NCBI GenBank assembly: GCA_963920575.1
Contig: OY986964.1
Span: 35,633,527-35,697,526 of the forward strand
DNA length: 64,000 nt
Reading direction: 5' to 3'
Source: Narthecium ossifragum
Lineage: Eukaryota; Streptophyta; Magnoliopsida; Dioscoreales; Nartheciaceae
This document shows, piece after piece, positions 56,601 through 64,000 of the stretch. Below the pieces are notes generated by a model, which saw only the letters and a program-made list of their open reading frames with translations, was not told where the DNA came from and did no database searches. Within the stretch, counting starts at the first letter, position 1, and each line of letters opens with the position of its first letter. The position numbers and the translations under genes were made by a program.

Positions 56601-59600
56601 CAATCCTGTAAGTAGTTTCTTTGTCATTTTAGCTCATATCAAAATTTTATATCAAGTTAGTTTGGCAATCTTGTCCTATTTGTTAAAGTTTAAGTAGTTA
56701 TCGCTCTCCAGAAGTGCTTAAAGTTAACAAATGCTGAGCTTTAGATATCTAGAATATTCAATTTTTTAGTCTGGAAGAGCGATCAAACCCACGTATATAT
56801 GGCAGGGACCCCTGGTATCTACAATGATGGCTTGTGTGCAGGCTAGAGGACCAAGTTGCTAGTTATGTTTGATGATTGTTAATTTACTACTCATTAGTCT
56901 TGTGGAAAAAAACTGTCATGCAGTAAGGCTTTGTGGTTTTCCATATAAGGAATCCCCAAACTGAATCTACAGTGTGTGTTTGTTGAGGTTAAGCTAACAT
57001 ATGACTTGCTGATTTTCTGAGTTATTAATAACATGGACTTGAAATACATGTGCATCTTAGAATGTGATCGACTTGGCCATTAGGGTTTCAACCTGATGTT
57101 TTACGTCAATTAACTAGGTTGCAGGAAATCCAGATTTTAATTTCATTTACTACCAAATAAATATTTTCTTGTTATGATCTAGGTGGCTCTATTCTGAGGG
57201 TTAGTTATCTCTTTGAGAATCACTTATGTCAAGATAGCAGATTTACAGAGAATTTAAGTTTATATTTCTTCTGATCTTTTGAAGCTGTTACTTGAAAGAC
57301 TGATATCTGTATTAGACAGGTCATGCCCTTGTTAATAAAAAGTGGAGAAGGAGCCCATATTTGGGCTTAATTTGTACCTGGTAAACATTTTTTCCTGAAT
57401 GTCTACTGAAGCAACTAAAAGTTTGTGAACTATCTCATTGTAGGTTTTTCTCATGTCCGACTTTGTAATTAAGATATATGCTGAAGGGGGTCCATTGTCT
57501 TCTATTCATGCTCTGGGTACAGAGGTGTGACTTCTTCAACTCTGGTTCCTTCCTTTCTCCTGCTACCCTTTATTCAGGCACGGAATTAACTGCAATATTA
57601 TGCAGCTCGAGTTCTACAATCTTCTTCATGAAGGGAAGTCGCCTCTGATTAATCATGTTCCTAAAATAGTGGCAAGTGGCATTCTTGTTGATGATGATGG
57701 TACCTGGAGAACGATTCCATGGGATGGAAAAGGAGTGTCTGATGCTATTGCTGGCTGTGGTTTTCTTGAAGGATATAGCAAGGAGGATGGTTTTTCCTTT
57801 GGTATATGGAGCAAAAAGCAATTTGAACTGAACAGTCCTTGGATTGCTTCAACCACAAGGATATGGCCATACTTGGTGACAAAAAGGTGCAGAGGGGATA
57901 TTTTTGCCCATTTGTAAGTTCTCGGTGCAGATACCCCCTTTCTATTACTTTAAGCTAACATTTGGATCATTTCTTTACACGTGACTTGTGGGGAAATTAA
58001 CATTACCTCAATAATCCACTTCACTGTTTTTGCAGAAGAGATATGTTGCCAAGGGGTGATTTCTTACATCTAGCTTCATTTCTTGGGAAGCAATTGCGAA
58101 ACCTTCACCTGTTACCTATACCAGATGTTCCAGAGGGCATCCAATTGGAGGTCAACAAGATTTGCTTGGAAAGGGGTAACCTTAAAGATTTTAGTCTTCC
58201 CTGTGGGTGGAAACTGATTGTTGCTATTCTGGAAAGTAGAAAGAAAGATCTATTACAGCGTTTAATGCAATGGTAAGTGGTAATCTTTTTATGATGGCTT
58301 GAAGAGTTGACATATTATGTTTTATGCATGGCTTACCATGCCGGTGTCATGTGCCAATATTTGGCCAGCACAATACGTGCCAACATTTTCAAATTGGAGA
58401 ACGAAGGTGGATGACAAGGTCATGAAATTTGGATTTTCAGGGGTGATCCTATTCCAAAATTATTGATAGACAAGGTTGAAGAGTATATTCCACATGATCT
58501 CTCACTACTTGTTGACATATTCAAGGTTATTTCCGTAGTCCTCTTTTTGCCCCTGCAGAGTCTTATATTTATATAGTCTGAATTTGAATATCTTGTTACT
58601 AATTTACCAGGATCATGATGGTGTACTCAAGGTCAGTGGACCTCCTACATGGATACATTCAGATATGATGGATGATAACATATATATGGAACCATCTTTA
58701 CCAGCTCTAAGTGGGAGCACTGATACAAACTTGGCAGGTGATGATGAATGCGATTCTTCTAATGGCGATAGCAGCCCGAAGAAATGGCGCCCTACCCACA
58801 TTCTTGACTTTAGTGGTCTTTCTATAGGTTAGTTGCCACTGATGTTGAGTTTCTCAGGTTCCCATCTCCTCTCTCTCTCTCTCTCTCTCTCTAAAGTTAT
58901 CAAGTGAAGGTGGACAAAGTATAAAATGCACTGAGACAACTTCCTAGGACCGAATCATGCTGGTAAAAAGTTTGCATATGTCACACTAAAATGTCGTCCC
59001 ATGATCTTTATTGAGCTGATAAGACTTGCTATTTAACTAGGGAAGATAAGAGAAAGAACCGGTAGAGTGAAATATTGGAAAATGAGTTCTCTGTTGTCCA
59101 CTTGACTTGGAGTTTTTGGCGATGAAACATTTAAGGACAGGAGACTGAAATATAAAAAGCATCCAAAAACTTTCCGGTTTGAGGAGTATTTGGATTTGTG
59201 TGAAGCATTGTGAAGACGAGAGGAAAGTGTTATAGAGCACCTAAGTAAATCTGGTTAGTGCAACCAATTGACAGATTTTTTTTTTTTGTTTCTCTCTTAC
59301 AATGCAGCTATGAGTAGAGAAGACACTGTGATTTATGCATCAGAGATTGGCCCCCTATGCCTGAAATTTTGATGACTCTGATTAACTAATAGGTTCCATT
59401 CTCCAGCCTCCATTCCAACATGTTATTGTTGCATAAAACATGAGATGATGCTCTAGATTTGACGAGGCAATATCAATAAAAAGATGTTTAAATCTCGTCT
59501 CAACAAACTTCGATTTTTCTATTATTTTGAATCACCTTTATTTGGTTTCTTTTTTCAGGGGATCCTTTATATGACTTGATTCCGATACACCTGGATATTT

Positions 59601-61362
59601 TCAGAGGGGATGTATGCCTTCTCAAGCAACTTCTAGAAAGCTATGGACTTCCTTTGGCAAGAAAGGCATCAGAGATTGATGCAGCTCCCTGCAAACCAGT
59701 AGAAAAGGAGATGAACTCCAACAGGATATCATATCGTGCCATGTACGGTGCATCATTGTTTTTTGCTTGCAAACTATGGAGATGCTGTTGTTTTCATTTT
59801 GTGATTGCCACTCTTGGCGTTGCTTCTGGATCATTAATCTTGCATCACTTGCGATTAATTTTGAATGCTTAAGTAGCAAAAGTTTCAGGTAGTTAAGCTA
59901 TTCCTTGCAAAATAGCAATTTTGAGGTTATGTGACCTATCCACTTGTAAATCGAGTTTGTTGTTTGCTCTTAGCTGGTTCTATATGCTCTGTTCTTTAGT
60001 TGTCACAGTAAAGCCCCAGTAGATTTTGGCATTAGGAATGTAGGTGACTTCAGTAGAAAACATCCTAGGGTTGATTGCTGTGTATTGCAATTGCCTTATG
60101 TTTTTTTCTTCCCATAGACTCGTCTGTCTGCAGCTGAAAGATTGCGATTTACGGGTTTGGAATGCCTATTATGTTTTCTTTATCTGGCAAGTTTATGTGT
60201 ACAAGTTCCATGGACTGCCATGTCGGTCGGCACAAATCGGCATGGACCGATATGTTTCATGCTGGTAAATTACCGGCACGATGCCTGTAAAGGTACAAAC
60301 CCTATGCCTATGCATGAATTAGCTTAGAGGAGCTTCGTGCCACCAGCACAAAGTCAGTGCTCAGTATAAGCACGTGTTTTGCTGTCTAGAGAGTGCCAGG
60401 ACGCATGCCACCAGCACAATTATCCTTGTGTAAGACCATAGTTTTGTCTGTATGTTTCTCTTTTATGTTGTCCCCATCTCAGGTATGAATATAGCCACTT
60501 TCCTGCTTCGGTTGGAGATTTGATTCTCTGTATGTCTGTTATTCTATGTCAGTTTGTATGCCTCTTGCAATTCCCACAGAGTAACACTTGCACTTTGGTA
60601 GTATATATGTCTATAATCTATGTCAGTTCTTATACTTTCTTATAAAGTCTTGGATATGAAGAATTAAGATATTCAGGTTACTAGTATATATGGCATGGTC
60701 GGCATCATGCATAGTCAGTATCAGCATCAGCATCGTATTTCTCATACTAGATAAACAAAACAAAGCTCCTTCAAGAAGGCTTCATATAAGTAGAAACCAG
60801 ATTTTTATCGTCAGTGGTTGGCTTTGAATCCTTGATGTTATAACTGAGTTTGACGTTAATTTCTGGTTAATATAATATTGCGCAAGCAAGGGGCACTTTC
60901 AGAACCTGTGAGATCAACTAGCAGATAGGGTGATCTGCCTTGTTAGCTTGACAGTTGGTGCTCATGATGCCAGGACTGATCATCTGCTTAAGGTTGAAGA
61001 TCGATAAATTGTGTCATAGTTAACACTTAACCGCGCTTTACTCCAAAGTGTGAGTAAACCAAAGGGTTGAAACACAATGCCTTGAGATATTTCTTTAGGC
61101 GTGGAAACTACTAGAGAGCACCATTCAAATGTTCTGTTCCCTATAACTCGAGCCCTTTTTTCTCTTTTAGATACGTTGTTCCACTTTTCTGCTTTCATAT
61201 GGACATATGGTAGTGAAAATTGTGTTGTTGATTTGCAGGTGCTATTGTATATTACATGCTGAGAATATCCTTGGAGCCATATTCAGTTTATGGAAGGAAC
61301 TGAGGACGGCAAAATCATGGGAAGAAGTTGAAGAGGTTGTGTGGGGAGAGCTTAATAACTGA
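52267..61362 (+). CDS. JMJ21: F-box / JmjC / APH-like protein, JMJ21-like, 16 exons
   Basis: Exons: 52267-52406, 53803-53910, 54042-54097, 54181-54323, 54545-54742, 54824-55023, 55545-55644, 55732-56322, 56485-56607, 57444-57524, 57606-57913, 58036-58272, 58441-58525, 58611-58827, 59559-59742, 61239-61362. All join in frame with GT/AG borders (964 aa). Domain order: F-box near residues 19-60 (LRVLPDELLCAILDLLDPRDLA), an SCF-type adaptor; JmjC 2-oxoglutarate/Fe(II) oxygenase with ligands His264, Asp266 (WHVDP) and His349 (SGWWHCILN), the 85-residue gap fitting JMJD6-type enzymes; then an APH/fructosamine-kinase-like C-terminus with HSDMMDDNIYM (His806, Asp808) and DFSGLSIGDPLYDL (from Asp856). 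This combination matches Arabidopsis At1g78280 (JMJ21). The substrate is unknown. All visible catalytic residues are kept. Confidence 0.93.
52455..53240. repeat. Direct duplication in JmjC intron 1, period about 380 bp
   Basis: Blocks such as AAGCTGATAGAATGA, GAAGAAATCCAACA, TTCTTTATTAAAGGGATG and ACTTGAAAGAA occur in the same order at about 52650-52755 and 53030-53135. The preceding GGTCGTTTT/GATGCCC blocks also repeat. Diverged by roughly 15-20% by eye. Confidence 0.8.
53628..53682. repeat. (TA)n microsatellite in JmjC intron 1
   Basis: About 27 uninterrupted TA units, likely to be length-polymorphic. Confidence 0.95.
58868..58894. repeat. (CT)n microsatellite in JmjC intron 14
   Basis: About 13 CT units just after the donor site of exon 14. 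Confidence 0.9.
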
Positions 61363-62898
61363 AAAAGGATTTCAATGAAGAGATGTGAAATTCAACATTG
61401 TGAGAACCACCATTTTATTGAAAATTATGAGTTTGCTGTTGTAATCTCACCTTCCATTTTCCTAGAGATGAGCAACAGTTTTAGTCAGCTAACATTGAAA
61501 CTGTATATGGGTCTGAGAAGGAATACAAGTATGAAGTTCATTGTAACCAAACACCAAAGCCGGTTCAAGGCTTCTTTTGCCTGTTTACTGAATAAAGAAA
61601 TGGCAGGAGTGAGTTGATGCCTGGGTTTACCTGACTTGAAACTTTTGAGTCCAAATTGAGGCTGCTATTGGCTTATGTTGGTTAAAGAAAAAAAGGAGAT
61701 GTTGTAGATCAAAGGTATTTTCCAGCTGCCTGGAAAACACTGTTTGGCAAGATCTTATTATGATGCTGTCCCGGCTGGTCCTTCTAGATATCATATCCTG
61801 CAAGCCGAAATATATTCATGCCTGTTCTTAGAAATGGTTTCAAGCTTCGCCTCCTGTCCGAAGCAAATAAACAGCATTGCTCTTCATACATAAAATCTGT
61901 TTCTTGAATCAAAGTTTGTAGCGTCTTGTTTCTTATTTCAGAACTTTTTCTATGACACCTTTTGTAATCTCTTTGTATCGCACATTCATGTGATGCATGT
62001 GAAGAAGAGATGCATATGGTTGGTTGAGGCCAGCCCATGGGTATTTCTTGGACAAGTGTCAATGCGTGGTCGAGGGGATCGTGCTTTGCGCGGGCCAACA
62101 GCTGATCGCTGCCTGGCCTGAGTCGTGGCCTGCAACCGCCTTGCGAAGGCCTGGCCCGCCACCCCCAACCCAGTTGCTGTCACGCGGTCAGCACCCAATC
62201 CAGGACGGCGTCAAGAGGGACCACCACGTGGCGTGTGCTAGAATGGCAGAGGAGGACCACCTGGCCTGGTCTAGCTTCCTCTCCATGCTGCCAAAGGTCA
62301 AAAAAGTGTGCAGCTTAGAACGTGCTATTAACGCAATTGAAGAAGAGTCCGTCTTATTTTGTTCCAAACCATTCATTTCTATTCGTAGATGTACCATCAA
62401 AACCCAACTGGAGGAGAAGGGATTCCTTCCAACAACACCACCCAATCGATTCCTTCCGATATGGACGGCCATGATTCTATATTAGCAGAGTTATTCTTCA
62501 TGAGCAGATGTATCGCCATACAGAATCGCGTGTGATATATATATATATAATATATGCATGTGAGAGTGTTAGAAAGATTTTTAAGGTGACTCGCACATGG
62601 TTGTCTGCAAATTGGCACACAACAGCATGGGTATCCGGTCTGGAAATCTCCAAACCGTGACTAGTTTATCTTCTCTGCTTTAGAAAAGAAGTTGGGCATG
62701 GCTTCGGTTTGTCCCCTTCCAACCACTCACGGAAAAGCATGTTATCTCATGAGCGGATCCGGGGGGCCTCAAGTACTTGAAAGAGAGAGAGGACTCAGTG
62801 GAGTTTTATGGGGACCCAACAATAACATTGATGCAGGGGAATTGGCGTCATCTCTTGCGACACCAACCAACCAGCGAATAGAAGTATAGAACTATCAT
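61363..62898. other. 3' UTR and intergenic, no further gene recognised
   Basis: The first few hundred bases are the probable JmjC-gene 3' UTR. Overlapping frames at 62024-62485 (plus) and 62472-62188 (minus) show no known domain and are best treated as chance. Confidence 0.5.

Positions 62899-62940
<42 letters not shown>
62899..62940. repeat. (CT)n microsatellite
   Basis: About 20 CT units in intergenic sequence. Confidence 0.95.
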
Positions 62941-62943
<3 letters not shown>

Positions 62944-64000
62944 TTGATAGAATCTTGCCAATAATGTGAGCACCGTTCCGCTGCACCCGTAGTGAAATTT
63001 AAGCTGAATCCATCTCTGTCAATCAGTCAATGTCTCAAATATCTACTGCCTCTTTGATATAATACACCGAATTATTAAGAATGGTAATGCGATTATAAGC
63101 CTACACTCCAAATCTTTATGACAATAATACATCAATATGGCAACCTTAACATGGCTGATTTAATAGATAGTTATTCTCTTGATTAAGCATGAGGAATTTT
63201 CCAATTGTTTCTGGTCTTGGAGCAATTAAGTGCCGGCAAAACATCTTCATCTAAAGATGAGCAGGCTCAACGTTTCTTGCGTCCTCGCTGGAGCCCAAAA
63301 CCAGCAGTGCCTTAAAATTATGGCTATGGACGTGATTGGCAAGTTGTTCAACTGGCATTTTAATATCCCCCATTAAATACGGCATTAATGTGTAATTTAC
63401 TCCATGAAGCCCACCTCCACAAAAAGATTTCTTGATTTAATTGATGCAACCCGTATAAGCAAAAGAGAAGTGATTGGGTACATGACATGTAGACATGTGC
63501 ATTATACATGGCCACTTTCAACGCTTAAAATTCACTCACATCTGTTGGTATGTATCACGTAAACCAATGATACATGACCACCTAAGTCATGTGCAGTGTA
63601 TATGTACACAAATCTTTTTTCTAAGCAAAACGGGCTTTCTTCTCTTCCTTTTTGTAAGAAAAAAAAATCGATCAAATGAATTTGGTTCTCACAAAGAACA
63701 TGGAAAATTCATTCAAATTCACGTAGAACTAAAAACAAATTTCATTCCTGATTAATCTTTAGAACGGCAGCGAGCACTTCAATTGCTAATTTAATAATAT
63801 TTGTCAATTAGGATGTTATTTTACGAGAGCTGCTTCTCCCACCCCCGACACACCCCCCCCCCTCCGGCCCCACATGTTTTTTTTCCATTTATACCCCCGC
63901 CCCCATCAGCCGCAATATTTGACTTTGCCCTTCTTTTTTTTCTCTCTCAATTTTGCGTTGTTTTTTTAGTTTTGTTTCTTTATTAGTTTTGTTTTTATCT
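62941..64000. other. AT-rich intergenic to the window end
   Basis: Nothing recognised. A short C-rich run (63839-63865) and T-rich tracts lie near the end. Confidence 0.5.

Noticed and set aside
62024..62485. 153-aa plus-strand frame after the JmjC gene
   Set aside because: No domain, no splice or promoter support, overlapped by an equally long minus frame.

Overview
This window is nuclear DNA from a flowering plant. Five intact spliced or single-exon plant genes are present, and between them lie nested LTR retrotransposon remnants, a long-TIR Mutator-like element, a LINE and several MITEs. GC-rich first exons (most clearly the DAHP synthase) above a roughly 40% GC background fit a monocot, but this is an inference and the species cannot be named from the sequence. 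One 200-base run of N (1301-1500) is an assembly gap.

Layout. 1-1300: a fold-back element, then the left tip of a hAT-type element that runs into the gap. 1501-5040 (minus): a decayed LINE whose RNase H domain is split by a 965-bp PIF/Harbinger-type MITE. 5759-7314 (plus): a two-exon UDP-glycosyltransferase of the UGT85 type. 7555-9279 (minus): an intronless E-class PPR protein, tail to tail with the UGT. 9600-9934: a 297-bp 5'-truncated LINE with a perfect 19-bp target duplication. 11871-20890: a 9-kb Mutator-like element with about 1.75-kb terminal inverted repeats and a 9-bp target duplication (8/9). It carries a broken Ulp1-type peptidase gene on plus and, on minus, an FCA-like RRM fragment next to a MURA transposase fragment.

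13651-16171, 22537-28897 and 34017-37081 are three copies of one family of 2.5-3.1 kb elements. Each starts TG, ends CA and has its own perfect 5-bp target duplication, so they are most simply solo LTRs. The second contains a nearly intact gag-only retrotransposon (22901-26763) with two 1057-bp LTRs. The third sits inside a hAT-type MITE (34011-37495). Two of the solo LTRs and both LTRs of the gag-only element carry arrays of the same short palindromic motif based on GACGGTCGAC, although the families look otherwise unrelated.

The right half is gene-rich. 38714-42537 (plus): a five-exon plastid class II DAHP synthase, the entry enzyme of the shikimate pathway, with all four expected metal ligands. 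44849-48605 (minus): a six-exon nuclear poly(A)-binding protein. 49145-51016 (minus): a deleted, frameshifted serine hydroxymethyltransferase pseudogene. 52267-61362 (plus): a 16-exon gene for a 964-aa F-box/JmjC/APH-like protein of the JMJ21 type. No tRNA, rRNA or CRISPR was seen. The genes form no operon or obvious cluster and appear to be independent housekeeping or secondary-metabolism loci.
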